Shown: positions 35,291 to 48,075 of the stretch, one piece after another
Layout: every line of letters starts with the position of its first letter
Numbering within the stretch: position 1 is the first letter of the stretch
Source: Mactra quadrangularis
Taxonomy: Eukaryota > Mollusca > Bivalvia > Venerida > Mactridae
Direction of reading: 5' to 3'
Assembly: GCA_025267735.1 (NCBI GenBank)
Contig: CM046294.1
Coordinates: 36,115,222-36,179,221 of the forward strand
DNA: 64,000 bases
Notes under the pieces: generated by a model
What the model saw: only the letters and a program-made list of their open reading frames with translations
Database searches by the model: none
Told to the model about the DNA's origin: nothing
Position numbers and translations under genes: made by a program

Positions 35291-36535
35291 CTCATGAATT
35301 AGTATATTTTGAATTTTTCATAAATGACTCTTATGGTAGGATTTTAGAACTCGATATTAACCAGATTGGAAATTGCGTTTTCCTAACGAATGCGATTTGG
35401 ATCGAAACTGCAATTATATATTATACTTGTAATAGATGAGGTAAAAAGCCCGTGATTTCAAGCTTATTTCATAATATAGATTTAGTGAAGTATCTGCTGT
35501 GCTGCATCTAATGAACGAGTATATTGCAATGCAAATATGCACAGGCAATAATTAATTAATTTGATGTTTAAACTGTTCTCTACTTTATTGATTTTATTTT
35601 ATTAAAGGAAATCCTCAGACAAGGATATTGAACGAGAGTTAATTAGATAATGATGTTTTGTAAAAAAACAAGAATTTAAATCAAATATTTAATAATTAAG
35701 CCAAGCTAGGTTCTAAGAAACAGAACCTTATATTGATTTATAAAATATCTCTAATGCATATTGACTGGATTTTTTAGTTCAAATATATCTTTTTGTGGAA
35801 GTCATGGTTTCAGTTTTTTTTCCAATTTGATATTGTCTCTTAACTAAAAAGGAAATATTGGAGTGAGTCTTTCTTATTAAAGATATAGCAATATAGTTTA
35901 TATGGGGGTTCCATATATTTAGTAGTGGACTGTAGCAAACCCACATTGTTATTTGTCGCGGACTACATAAGTTCGTGCTTGCCCAATTTAAAGGATAATA
36001 AAAACTTTCTTTAGTATAGTTCGCATCACGCATTACTAGGCAGACGATATGCTGTGTATGCATTTGAAGTATATTTAATGCGGCTTGTGTAATCTTTTGT
36101 ATCTCTTCCCTTTGATATATTTTACGTGTTTATATATTCTGTTTGAAAACAAACGCGTCTGACTGCGCAATTAGTGCTTTGATTAGTACTTTTTACGCGC
36201 ATGTGACACGTAATAAACAAAATGAGAGGCATTGTTTCAATTAGAACTAATACGTTGCTACTCATTATTTGTCTATAAAACAATTAGCAACACTTATGCT
36301 TACATCTTCTGAAGCATTAGCTGTCAGTCATTTTGATTAACTGAATATTTTTTCACGATTTATTTGTACTAATTTAATAACACATTCAGAATGATTCATA
36401 CAAAGTTGAATATACATTGTAGAGTGATATCCTGTTAGTCAATCAACCAATTGTGAAAACACCAAATGGATGTTACTACTGCTAGTCTGCTTTCTTAAAA
36501 GTTTGTTTTTAATTATTTTAACACAATTCCGTAAG

Positions 36536-36822
36536 ATCCGGGTCGATAGCGCAGTTGGTAGCGCGCCGGAATTTGGAATCTCGTGCCCGAGGGAGTGCGG
36601 GTTCGAAACCCATCCGGGGGGGGGTTATACCCTTCTATGAAAATTTTACAATAATGTCGATTTTCCTCCATTAATTAGATAACATGGAGAAGTTTCCGGC
36701 CTTGTTGAAGGGTAGGTGAGTACTGGTTACAGACAATGGTCCAGGAAAACATTAGGTTAGGTGCGCTGGACGCCGTAAATGACCTAATTTGTGTTGACTA
36801 GGCGTTAAATCTAGTAAAACAA
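36536..36822 (+). mobile_element. tRNA-derived SINE, family A, full length
   Basis: The head starts ATCCGGGTCGATAGCGCAG, with TTGGTAGCGCGCC (A-box region), a B box GGGTTCGAAACCC and a GGGGGGG run at the head-body junction. The body has TGGAGAAGTTTCCGGCC and GTCCAGGAAAAC, and the 3' domain is GACGCCGT...TAGGCGTTAAAT. A perfect 13-bp target duplication ACAATTCCGTAAG lies at 36523-36535 and 36823-36835. The 3' stem in this copy carries one substitution (TAGGCG instead of ACGGCG), so it is slightly weakened. Confidence 0.94.
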
Positions 36823-37164
36823 ACAATTCCGTAAGCTGCAATTATATTTGTAACGAATAAAGATATTTCAGGGCAAATGTCACACATACATTGTGTAACA
36901 GGCTTGTGTAACAGTATTTAGTCTATAGATTCTATCTATATCACAGCTGCTTACATATTCTTATTAACTATTGACATACTAAAACGAACTAAAACTTTTC
37001 CGAAAAAAAAATGTATATGATTATTGTTAAATCATAATTTGATATTGCATTTTGTCTAAGTAGAACAAATTTGGAGATTGTGGAGATATTTCCGTCATCA
37101 GTTCACCAAATATTAATGTACTTATACAGACTATTCTCTAGCTAATATCATTGTACAAGAGGTA

Positions 37165-37772
37165 TACTCGAACCCCATTGTATCGATCTATCCATTGTAT
37201 CGTGCTATTTATTGATCTCGCGATATTTTGATTGCAACGCCACCTGCCGATTGTTTACACCGTTAACTAGGTCAAATTTACTGTTGCATGGCTTTTGATG
37301 GAATTTTACGATGGAAACATGTCTATAGTAGCATTTTTTGTATGATTTCTCCATTTATCCTCGTTTTTCTGCTTGTTTCTGAAAGTTTCTAGTGTAAGAT
37401 CCTATAAAACCCACCTCTGATGTCTTAATCAGCTTCCCTTTAAATGATTAATAATATTTTAAGAGAGAGGGACTCTGTGAGTATGTCAACAGTTGTAAGC
37501 ACTAAAACAACTCTGGCCTTCCATATTTTGAACTGTTTTCCCACAATGCATCGATACAATGGCGTGACGTAATATTTCCCTCAGACTTACCCCCCTTGTG
37601 TATATTGACAAGTAATTTGCCGAAATTAAAACTTATTGAAGAAACTTTGATAGAGTTGGATTAAATGGACATTAAAGACTATTGAAATGCAGAAATAACA
37701 AGATAATTGGTTTATTTAGTTTTGAAATTTGATGTTTACAATTAAGTAGATCGATACAATGGGGTTCCAGGG
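37165..37772. mobile_element. MITE with TA target and GGAACCCCATTGTATCGAT termini
   Basis: After a TA at 37163-37164 the left end reads TACTCGAACCCCATTGTATC, and the right end, inverted, CCCTGGAACCCCATTGTATC. The match continues as GATCTA, giving terminal inverted repeats of about 28 bp with few mismatches. A TA follows at 37773-37774. A further ATCGATACAATGGCGTG string occurs internally near 37550. The 608-bp interior has no transposase. The TA target and ends suggest the Tc1/mariner/pogo superfamily. Confidence 0.8.
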
Positions 37773-40084
37773 TACCTTTTATTATGTGTTATTTTATCTC
37801 CTATGGTTGTCTGGAATAAATCAGTCTGGTTCACTCCACGTGATACATAGTTCTACGATAGGTGTACGCACTTATTATGGATATTTAGTAACTTTTTTCA
37901 CTTGAAAGAATATCATCAGAGCCATTTGAAGTGTGACTATTTAATACATTTATATAGCTAGATATTAGTTGCAATGCAATAGCTCTATCATGTTACGATG
38001 GATTACTCCATTTAGGTCTTGACATATAGAACTCGTATTCAAATTCATGCAAAATTTCTATCCGGGTTGAGCCGATCATTGCTGGTGTTCTTTTGTGTTT
38101 GGTTAACGGCGAACGGTTTGAAAAACTACTTATCTTGTTACACTCTTTTTATGGTTTATATTGCTTCTTGTACATAACATTTGGTGTTAATATAAGTTAT
38201 TCATTATTATAAAGGACGGTAAACGCTTACCCAGTTAACAATTTTCGTAAAATAACTAGCATGTGTCCGGCATAAAACATTGTGGTGTGCAAACCATCTC
38301 GTCTGAAACATCGTTTAAATATGTAACTAGAAGAATCTCGGGGTCACCTAAACATTATGTTTCACATTGCCGTTAATCAGGGTTCCCGTTTTTGGCATAC
38401 ACTATAGTTTAGATCTTTGCATTTCAGATGTACATATCATGATAGACGAGAATCCCCGTATTCTCTTTGATTTTATCATTTGTTTTATATTCAAGGTCAC
38501 GGTCACATTAATTAGTATATACAATGCTTACCGTCATTTGTTCAATCATATACTTTACATAATCATGTAATAATCGAGAATTTATTCTAAACGTCAATAA
38601 ATAGAATTACCTTGTATCTTTCTTTTCTCTTTAACCTAATTTTTATAATCAGACTTATTTACAGATTATTATTGGGGATTTTCATTAGGCATTGTGCTAT
38701 AAATAGTTAATACAAAATAAGCCAGTTATAGAATAGTAAATGTGTTTATAAGACATTTTATAGCGTTACTGATTTCATCTGAAGACACAGCTGGATGCGG
38801 CTTTAAAACAAAGCATCTGTAATTGATTGGTTCTGTTTATATTCTCTCGTTTTTACCGATTTTTACTTCTAAGGTAATATATCATTAATTACGCCAACTA
38901 TTTCCTTTTTGTTTTAAGGTCGCTATCCCATAGTTTGAGGTAATTAAGTCGACCATTGTTCACTCTCGTTTATTGAATGATATGATCAAAGACTAAAAAG
39001 CTTTCATTCATGATAATTGCTTAGATGGCAAAACCTGATAGGGATTATATCGACTAGATAAATCAATACAATCATTTACTATTATTGTTTATGTTGTATT
39101 TAAAACAGTCTATTTCTTGCCTGAATTACTTAAACAATGTATGTTTTAAATGCGAGTACTAATTACTAATGTGTTGTTGCCTCCTATCTTACTTGTGATA
39201 TGGGGCAATTCTAAGTAAAACATTATCGTCTCTTTAAAGATAATTGAATTGCATTCACAACATAGTTACACAATTCAACGTTCTTATTTTCCACAAAGAC
39301 ATATTTTAGCTTTGAAGAGATCTGATGTCGTAAAAACTGTATAGAGTTTATTGAAATTTTAAACTTCCCAATTACACGCATGACGGTTCAACAATTAGTG
39401 AGTTTGAAACGACTTAATATTGCAAACACAATACTTAATTATTTATTGGTAACCGTTGTAAATTTAACACAGAAACAAAATTCTCATCATAAAATACATG
39501 TTCTATTAATTATTCACTGTCATTAATTTAAAGATATGCAATAACCTACTTGCACCTAGCTTGGCTAAGTATCAGAGAATGCATGTGTTAAAATCGGTTA
39601 AGATAAGGCATTTATGAACACTAAACTGGTATGGTGGTATCAAACATTCTAGTAATTTTGAATATTAGTTTCATTACAATTACACGAAGTGTATTAGCCT
39701 GCGGGAAGCAATGAAGCTATGATTTATCGGTAATATATCTGCACTTACAACTGATTCAAATTAATCAATAATCTCTACAAAAATATGGTAAACATTTGTA
39801 TTAGCAATTAAATGTGTACGGATATTATAGGTGATAGAGAATCCTGCTTCTAAATACAACAAAATGTAGCCTCGTTAAGCAAAGACCATCAGTAAAAACA
39901 TAGATATTCTAACCAGCCAAAAATACCAAAGAGGACCACACATTTAAACCTTAAAAAATGTTATTAAACGACGCCACAGACGCGGGAACACGGAATATTT
40001 TTGATAATTCTGGAAATGTTGCTATTGAGTTGAAGCCAGCAAAGGATTAGCATTGAAATAAAAGACAAAGAGGTATTGATAATA

Positions 40085-40254
40085 CAGTACAATTTCTCTT
40101 GAACAACTTGAAGAGACTATAGTTTTTTGCTGTTCACAGGTTGTTGGTCTGCAGAGGTAAAATTCAATTTTAACTACGCCTATGAGAAATATCAAAAGCT
40201 GTTGTTGTGCAGAAGATTTGTCCGGTAGAGGGCCACTCTCTAGAAGTTATACTG
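40085..40254. mobile_element. Short TA-flanked MITE, 170 bp
   Basis: The left end CAGTACAATTTCTCT and the inverted right end CAGTATAACTTCTAGAGAG match at most positions over the first 13 bases, and TA flanks both sides (40083-40084 and 40255-40256). Length and terminal sequence resemble short Tc1/mariner or pogo derivatives. The evidence is only the short termini, so a chance match is possible. Confidence 0.5.
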
Positions 40255-41563
40255 TACAATGAAGTGACACATCGTAATATTGTGATAATTGTGATGATGG
40301 TCAAGGTTTATTGATAACATTGTCACGTATATTGATGAAACATCAACAACGTCTGACAGGTTACTCATTTGTGTATCTTATCTTACGATCTGACACTTCT
40401 AATGCAGGGAAATCATTACATTGTCTACAGTTACGGAAATTTCCCGTAACGTAATGCATTAAGTACATATCCAGACAGATTGGCTAGAATCCTATCTCAT
40501 TTGTATTTTGTGTAATTACCTCTCTCCTTAATATAAGAGATTACAGACAGAGTGTTTGTCTTTCATTTTAAAGCATTGGAAATGTCAATTCACACGATGT
40601 AGTCCTTCACTAAATGGATTTACAATCTTCAAAAAGGATAAACAGTCTTCAAAACCAGTCAAAACCAACTGTGTTGAGTTTTAGCCAGTAATAGCCCACT
40701 ATACGGACAGCAATGGGCACAAGATGGCTATAACATTAAACATATAAAACATAGACACTTGTTTTATGCATGTATTCGCAATAAGTACAGTCTGCATGCC
40801 TATTTGAATCTATTAAATAAACTGCAACGATAGTATTTCACAGATTCACAGATCCATTTTTCCGATGACTACTGTTCATTAAAAAACGAAGTTTTTTTTG
40901 CAGTGAGTAGACTTTCAAAAGTAATCACAATTGAAATTTGTGTATATAGTTACATTCTACTTTTCTCTTGTATACGTGAATGTTGTAACAAACGTGTCCA
41001 TTCTGTACACAAACGGTCTGACTGACCTTTGTACGGAGACGCCGCGCATCACGGGTAAAACTGTTTATTTACCTGAAAGCACGTGGCAATGTTTACATTC
41101 TAACAATTCCCCCCCTTCAAGTAAACTGAACAAATAGAGTATGAATTTTGTGTCTACTCAATAGAATTTGACTATCCAACCAACTCTCCTCATCAAATTA
41201 AACTTTTTAACTGGAAGTTAAACCTTCATCATAACGTGTTTACATCTGTCATTCTTTACACAATAATTTGAAATCGAAAGTAGAGTACACGGTTTAACTA
41301 TGTACCTATACCTACAGAGGTTTAAAAGTACTTAGTATATATAGATTAATATTCCTGTAGCTATAAGCGGTCGTTATTTTACATTTGGCGAAAAAATGAC
41401 AACAAAGTAATTCACAATAACGATTTTCTCTGATATTTCTTGTATTCATACGCGGAACTACTTGACGCGGAAGTAAATTGCGGATGATTGGTTGGTCGTT
41501 ATGCGTCTTAGTATAGAGGTGATATCTTCACCGTCTATTTATAGAATGCAAACGTGTCATATA

Positions 41564-42346
41564 TAGTGCTGCAACGATTCACCAGAAAGTCGATTCGATG
41601 CGATTCGATACTTTTTTTTTCGATTCGATTTTTTTCGATTCGATTCTTTTATGAATACAATTTACTACAAATATGCATTTATACACATATTTGAGCTTAA
41701 AACTAAATGATATTATTTAAATAAAAGTGTTACTAAAATTGGATAACACGAAACTCGAAAATCTGATATTTTTTTTATATTTGCTTTATTCAAGTACGAA
41801 ATGGATTGGGTACGAATGTAAAGGTCGCGAAAATGTATTATCAATGTAATATCGACTTAAAAAGTAAAGACAGCATGTATCATAAATTGTAGAAAGATGC
41901 AGTTCTTGGTATACTATCGTACATATTAGTTAAACATACACTGTGCATGCAAAACTATTTAAATTTGAATAAACTAACAACAAAACTTGGCTTGCTCATG
42001 CGGAGCCTAAAATCTTCCAGATTGTCAGAACAGGTAAAATTCAATCACACCCACCCAATTGGCGGAGGATCGGGGCATATACTGTAGAATGTATATTTGG
42101 AACAGAGTTTCTAATCATGCTACATAAAATCGCAATAGAAATGTAACAGAAATGTAACAAAATGAAACACAGTTTCACTGTCAACGTATACTTTGACTTT
42201 TAGGCGCGCCTTTGCTTTTATCGTTGTAACTTATGTAGACACTTAAAAGTCAGTATCGAATCGAAACTCGCGGGTCCCGAATCGAAATCGAATCGGCACC
42301 CTTGCAATCGAGTTTCGATGTATCGAATCGAATCGTTGCAGCCCTA
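41564..42346. mobile_element. Non-autonomous hAT-type DNA transposon, 783 bp
   Basis: The terminal inverted repeats are TAGTGCTGCAACGATTC and, inverted from the right end, TAGGGCTGCAACGATTC (one mismatch in 17). They are flanked by a perfect 8-bp target duplication GTCATATA at 41556-41563 and 42347-42354. An 8-bp duplication and a YAGNGCTGCAA-type end are hallmarks of hAT elements. Subterminal CGATTCGAT repeats are dense at both ends, a typical place for transposase binding. No transposase frame is present, so movement would need an enzyme supplied elsewhere. Confidence 0.93.
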
Positions 42347-42354
42347 GTCATATA

Positions 42355-44868
42355 AAGTATAACCAAAGTTCTTTGGATGAAAGCGTTATCACCTTAAGAA
42401 TTGCAATAGAGTTTGCTGTTAAAACAATAAACCTCTTAGTGTGTATACTATATTTCAACCTACCCTAGAAATAAGTCAGTAGCACAATATGTCCTTACTA
42501 ATTTTGAACATACATTACATTGAGGAATGAGTTAAACAGTTACTTCCTCAATCGTAAATCATGGATATAAAAGTCTGAAAAGGAGTATCTGACAGTGTTA
42601 GAATTAAACCAGTGAGCCGTGACCGTGTCCACCGAAATCCCCTTCGGTCCAGTTACGTTTAGAAAGTGAGTAGTCCGATGATCCTTCAACTTTTTACAGC
42701 CACAATTATCCTAGTTTAATACAAACATTATATGTTGTTTCATTGTTAATTTAATTTAGAATATATTATTCTAAATTGTTTGAATGGACAGCATATTTTA
42801 ACATCATTAATATATTTTTGGTCAAGTAACCTTTCATTCGACACAGTAAAAGCTCATTTTACTGGACCGATTGTCCAATGCTGATAGAAGTTCGTGAAGA
42901 CTGACCCAGTGAACGATTACATACATTATACGAATATCAACCTATGTCTAACATATTTACTACACTCTTTCTGGCTCGAAAGCTTACCTACAGTTTTGTT
43001 ATCAATGATTTTGCGGAAGTATAAACTGGTGTAAATGATGATAAAAAACGAAAGGAGATTATGAGGGAAACAGAAAACACAATTGTTGGAATCGATTGTT
43101 TGCTAATTAGGTAATATGAGCTTTCTTGGTAAAATCGATATATTTTAATTAGACGTTTGGTATTATTTATCAGTAAGATATCGTATAAGGACCGGCAAGT
43201 TTTGCTTAATAACTTTATAAATGCAAATATTATGTTTCATGTTTAAGGTTAGTAGTTACATCAGTAAGGATTTTTTTTCTTATTATTATATTTTTAACTT
43301 GATTTTTCTTGATATTGTGGATTTTGAGTTTGTGGTATAATGTTGAAATTTAAGAAACTTTTTTTCGTAATTTATATTTTTTTCAAACGCTGGCTCATTT
43401 TTTTCAAACAGCATGTTATGTTCCAAATGTCATTTTTACATGCTAATATTTTAAAATGTACGAAATGCTACGCTTCAAAGTTCTAGTTTAAATAAATGTT
43501 TATATACGCAATAACTACTTTATTTCAATAATGATAAGTTCTTTTGCATTTACAATAAAATCCTATACAAAGAAGCTCTTAATCTATTAAGTATATAATT
43601 TGTTCGTTTATATCTTGGCTCCATTTCGCAATGGAATTTGCACTTTACCTGACATTGTCAGAACATTGAACATGGGTCGATATATAAATTATTTATGTCT
43701 AGCCTAAATAATTAAATAATGTATTTATTATTTAAACGAGGTCGTAACGCTTGAACTTCACACGGTGAAAATATCTCATTAAAGAATGGTATCAGTCGAT
43801 CGATCGTCGACAAATTCAGTGGGTTGTAATTAGTATGTTCAGAAAAAATATCCACTTTCAAATATTTGCCTTACATTTTAAATGTTTTACATAGAATGAT
43901 AATTCAAAATATAAGGCAAACAGTTGTTTTAAAGTATAATCTCTCCGACTGTCCTGCACCTAATTACAGCGTGTGTTCGCATTTACGGTATATAACGCCA
44001 TATAGATAATTTCCTTTATAGATTCCTTTTTGAGATTTCCTTAATGAGAGTGCATACTCTTTCATGAAGTGTACTTCGTCCAAACTTGTTGTTATTTCAT
44101 TATGTTAATATGTAACTTGTTCACGATAAGTATTATCAATATTGTCTTATACAATGAATATTCCCGTCTCATCCATGGTTTTTCATTTATTTGTTCGGAA
44201 AGCACTTCATTTTGGTAAATGGTATAACCATATAGGATAGTTTACTAGTATAGTGGTTTACATGTAAAAGTTTGAAAATTTCATTTTAATTATGAATAGT
44301 TGCACAAATAAAAAATATAGCGTCTGCAATAGACACAAGCTTTATGTTTGTTATCAAAGCAGACTTATGGTTAATTCCACCAGAAGTTTGTTTGTACGTG
44401 AAAAGTAATTCAAGAAAAATAAGGAAGTTATTATAGCTTAATTAGATGTAATTAGCAATTTATGTTGGTACTTGTGATTTGCCTATAAAACAATTAACTT
44501 TATTTAATCCTAAATGGTTTTAGATAATTTTTGTCTAACATTATAAAATAACCAATTATGTTTTACGACTAAGTCTAGACTAATTTCTAAACAAGAAAAA
44601 AACATTGCTGTAACAACAAGAATGTGTTAAAACAAGAATAAAACGAAATGCGAACAATGACGTTGCACTTGACGATGTAATCTACTACATCAACTATAAG
44701 TGGATACCTTGTGGTATAAACAAGCCAATAGGCAATGTGTCAGATTGACTAATTTGTTACTAATGTTAAAATGGAACATTTGGATACGATGCAAGTTGAA
44801 ATAGCTAAACATCAAGACATTGCTATAGTTTAGATTACAATCGAATCATGTCTAAGTGTCTTTGCTGT
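42355..44868. other. AT-rich DNA without a recognisable gene
   Basis: A short perfect hairpin CCGAA-ATCCCC-TTCGG lies near 42640, and a run of overlapping ATCGATCG occurs near 43798. I can attach no function to either. No exon or element was recognised. Confidence 0.5.
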
Positions 44869-44879
44869 TATACAGACTT

Positions 44880-45181
44880 AAATAAGCCGCCCGGCTGGCT
44901 CAGTTAGTAGCAAGCAAGTCTACTGATCGAGGGGTCGTGGTTCGATTCTCGGGCGGGGCATACTTTCGTGGAGCTTATACTTATACTTTCCCACTAATGA
45001 TTCTTGATTATGTAGGGCAGTTGTCAGTCACTGACGAAAGTATGCGCATAGTAGTTGTTTAACAGCTAAATCCAGAGATTTAGCCTTTCCAAAAGGAATA
45101 AGTAGGTTAATTGAGCACCGTTATATGACCTATACAATGAATTGCTACACCGTTAAACCCAACAAAAAGTAATCAAACAAA
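44880..45181 (+). mobile_element. tRNA-derived SINE, family C
   Basis: The tRNA-like head starts GCCGCCCGGCTGGCTCAGTT (A box) and has a B-box region GTGGTTCGATTCTC before CGGGCGGGGC. The body carries an inverted pair GCATACTTTCGT (44958-44969) and ACGAAAGTATGC (45034-45045), and a hairpin GCTAAATC-CAGA-GATTTAGC (45065-45084). The tail is CCCAACAAAAAG with CAAA-type runs. A perfect 11-bp target duplication TATACAGACTT lies at 44869-44879 and 45182-45192. The shared 3'-domain stem is decayed in this copy (CACCGT with ACACCG). Confidence 0.93.
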
Positions 45182-45192
45182 TATACAGACTT

Positions 45193-47602
45193 GAAAACCA
45201 GTAATGTTAATGATAATGCCGAATTGTGGAGATTTTTCAACATTATGACTTATTTACATATTGTAGGTGGATCAAACAGTTTATTCTGTAATATATATAC
45301 AAACTAGAGATGTTTGTGTTTCTTAACATTTATCTATTTATTATACTTCAAAAGAGTAAGAAACTGTATAAGTTATTTCTTAGCTGATTTGTTGATACTT
45401 TGGTTACCATCCAAGTATTTCCACAGTGTTTTCCTTTTCATTCTTTTTTTCATTTCATGTTTTTCTATCTTGATATATTGGCGAACACTATAAATTAAAG
45501 TAAATAATATCAAACGATTATTTTTCCTGGTAGTGTAATTATCATAACTTAGGAATGTTGTAATACCAACTCAGTGTTTTGGCCGAATTTATATCTATCA
45601 TTATTATGATAGTACAACTGTTGTAGCAGATTATGTTATGTTGAAATTTGTCTTTCTTGCACAAGTTTTCAAATGTGTTGTGGCTTATTCTGTTTTCTTT
45701 GCAGTGGATTTTGGCTATCATATGATACATTTTTGTCACACATGGAAATGTATGCACTCACTTTATTGATCTACTCATTTTAATTCACTACACACACACG
45801 CTTGTAAACTGCATTTGGAATTAGATGTTTTTTTCTAAATATGTTAAAAGTGCATAGAGCTTTGGTAAGGCGAAGTCCAACATTTTGTAAAGAAAAATTA
45901 TTTTTGTTTGTTCCAATAGTGTTATCATAGTAAAGAATAAATATACGCTAATATCATTGTATCCAGATAGTTTGTCTGCACCGTCTACTGATATATCGTT
46001 TAATATACAAGTTAACAAAGTGTTACTGCATATCATAGTCAAGTATAACATATACCTTCTGTCAAGAAGTTCTACAATTTCCTCTTATTAAGAATTAATA
46101 TCCATCCTGTGGCTGTCTGGAATAAATGAGTCTACTTTTCATCACGAGAGACATGAGTGTACGTTTAGAAGCAAACCGTATAATTTGAAGTACTTTGTCC
46201 ATGAACTGTGTAGTTTTTTAGAAGTTAAAATATCATACAGCAGCTATACTGACTGCTAATATACGCTCAACTGAGTGATGCCTCAGTTAGATAGTTAGAC
46301 AACACTGATAATTGCTATATCATAACTCATGTCTTTTTTGCCTCATTAGTATACAATATACAGTATATCAGACACAAGCCGTTCATAACAATAACATAAT
46401 CTACTGGATAAGAAAATGTATCAAAAATGCATTTACATTTTGATACTTGTATTTGATAGTGCCATGAAACATTTCTTTGACAAATAAATGTTGATGATCA
46501 CTTATTATACATGACGTACCTGTCATTTTATCATACTTAGATTTTATACGTGTTAAATAGTTTCATCATGACTTTGCTCTTTTAGCCCGTCATGAGTAAT
46601 GTGGATTAGTATATATTTTTTTAATTTTCGGAAGGTACTATATCCACGGTTTTTTGACAAAGATGTATAACATGCATGTTTTACAAGGAATAAAACATCC
46701 GTTATCATTAATCATTCTATTATCATTGGTATTTGAATAAGATATGAATCTGGTCTATCAATTACAACGACTGGTTTTTTGATAATTAGTTTGTCTTTCA
46801 TATTAGTTAAATGGAATTTTCCTAATATGTTTTAAGATTTGGACAAACCATAAATAATGGCGGAACAAACGTAAACATTTCTCATAATTATATGCTTGAA
46901 ACTAATCATTAATTATTTGATTTACTGACAAATATTTTACTTGTATTAATCTCGTTATTGATAAAAAGCTTTTGGTCAAAATGACTTTAATAAGACCTGA
47001 AATCATGGTTTTATTTTATCAAAACACATCAGCTACATTGCACCAACTGCCATGTTTATTAATGCTAGCAAATTTAGACAAAGGTATTCGGATTTAATTT
47101 AGTGAAAAAATTGAAATTCTAATTCAATGTTATTTAAGTACTCGAATACCCTTAAATTGCAATACTTTGTTGCGTTTGGTGGTGAATCCAATTTCCCTCT
47201 TGAGGATATTTAAATTGCCGAATGAGTGGGTTGTATCTTTTTGCCGTCGGCTTATAATGAGTTTTATTGGATTTTAATCGACTTTGGTAATTGTATTTGG
47301 AAGTAATGACTTTGGAAAATGTTGTTAGTGGTTTGTGTTGTAAACAGTCTGATACATTTTTCTGAATTTATTTAAACCATATGCTGTTCATTTCTTTAAA
47401 ATAAGTTTCTTTTTCTTTTGTCATTTTGTTGTGTGACATATATATTAAAGTGTATGGTCGATCTAGCAAACTTTGATAATCATCGAATTTATTCTGTCAA
47501 ACACATAATAACTTAATGTGCTGACTTAAAATTATAAGATAATAAGTGAACTTAATGCAGTTTTTTTCGTCGAAAAATCCGGCTAATAGTTTGGCGAAAC
47601 AC
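45193..47602. other. AT-rich DNA without a recognisable gene
   Basis: The segment 46100-46300 is a diverged repeat also seen at 37795-37990. Nothing else could be supported. Confidence 0.5.
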
Positions 47603-47636
47603 GGGCGGGCGGGTAAACGGGGGCGGGGTAGGCGGG
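47603..47636 (+). other. G-rich patch with quadruplex-forming pattern
   Basis: Five G-runs of three or more (GGG, GGG, GGG, GGGGG, GGGG) separated by one to five bases, then GG and GGG, lie on the plus strand within a very AT-rich region. This satisfies the usual G3+N1-7 quadruplex pattern. Short open frames cross it on both strands but have no recognisable protein content. Confidence 0.75.
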
Positions 47637-47841
47637 CGTTCTGTGTCGTTAACAATTGCGTTGAAGTTTATTGTCAGATCTTTATGAAACTTCATACTCG
47701 TACAATGATAACATACTATGTGATCAACGGAATAAGAAAGTAACCACAACATTACCTGCCTTTATTATGGATTATTGCTCTTTGTATTTTTGCGTTAAAG
47801 ATTTTAAATACGGCTTTAATGTGGTTTCCACATTACATTTC

Positions 47842-48064
47842 GAGCCGCGGTCGTGGCAAAGTGGTTGGCATGTCTGGCTTCGAATACGAAAATCGCGGGT
47901 TCAAGTCCGGTCACGGTAGGTCATACCGTATACATGAGTTGTCGGCCTCGTGGTAGGGTAAGTTAGTACTGGTGATAGAAAAGTGTCTAGGAAACATATA
48001 GTAGGGAGAGCTGGCCGTCGTATGTATGACCTAAATAAGTCTTGAATACGACGGTAAAAAAACC
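47842..48064 (+). mobile_element. tRNA-derived SINE, family B, full length
   Basis: The head starts GAGCCGCGGTCGTGGCAAAG (A-box region GTGGCAAAGTGG) with a B box CGGGTTCAAGTCCGG. The body has GGTAGGTCATACC and GTGATAGAAAAGTGTC. The 3' domain CCGTCGTA...TACGACGG forms a perfect eight-pair stem. A perfect 11-bp target duplication CATTACATTTC lies at 47831-47841 and 48065-48075. It is the most complete family-B copy here. Confidence 0.93.
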
Positions 48065-48075
48065 CATTACATTTC

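Larger units (their letters stand above)
28484..36522. other. AT-rich DNA downstream of the exon, probably intron
   Basis: No further exon was recognised in 8 kb. Two pairs of diverged repeats are present (29055-29210 with 33720-33870; 32990-33190 with 35097-35290). The segment 34600-34760 is less AT-rich and has a TGACGTCA string and CCAAT-like boxes, but no gene follows that I can support. Open frames are chance. Confidence 0.5.
36836..41555. other. AT-rich DNA with two MITEs, no gene recognised
   Basis: Apart from the two MITEs listed, no gene was found. The segment around 37795-37990 resembles 46100-46300 (shared TGTCTGGAATAAAT-AGTCT and similar downstream order). A 68-codon frame at 40931-41137 starts with hydrophobic residues, but it begins at TTG, has a stop just upstream and shows no splice support, so I do not call it. 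Confidence 0.5.

Noticed and set aside
40931..41137. A 68-codon frame with a hydrophobic N-terminus resembling a signal peptide
   Set aside because: It starts at TTG, not ATG, has a stop a few codons upstream, has no acceptor in frame and no recognised domain.
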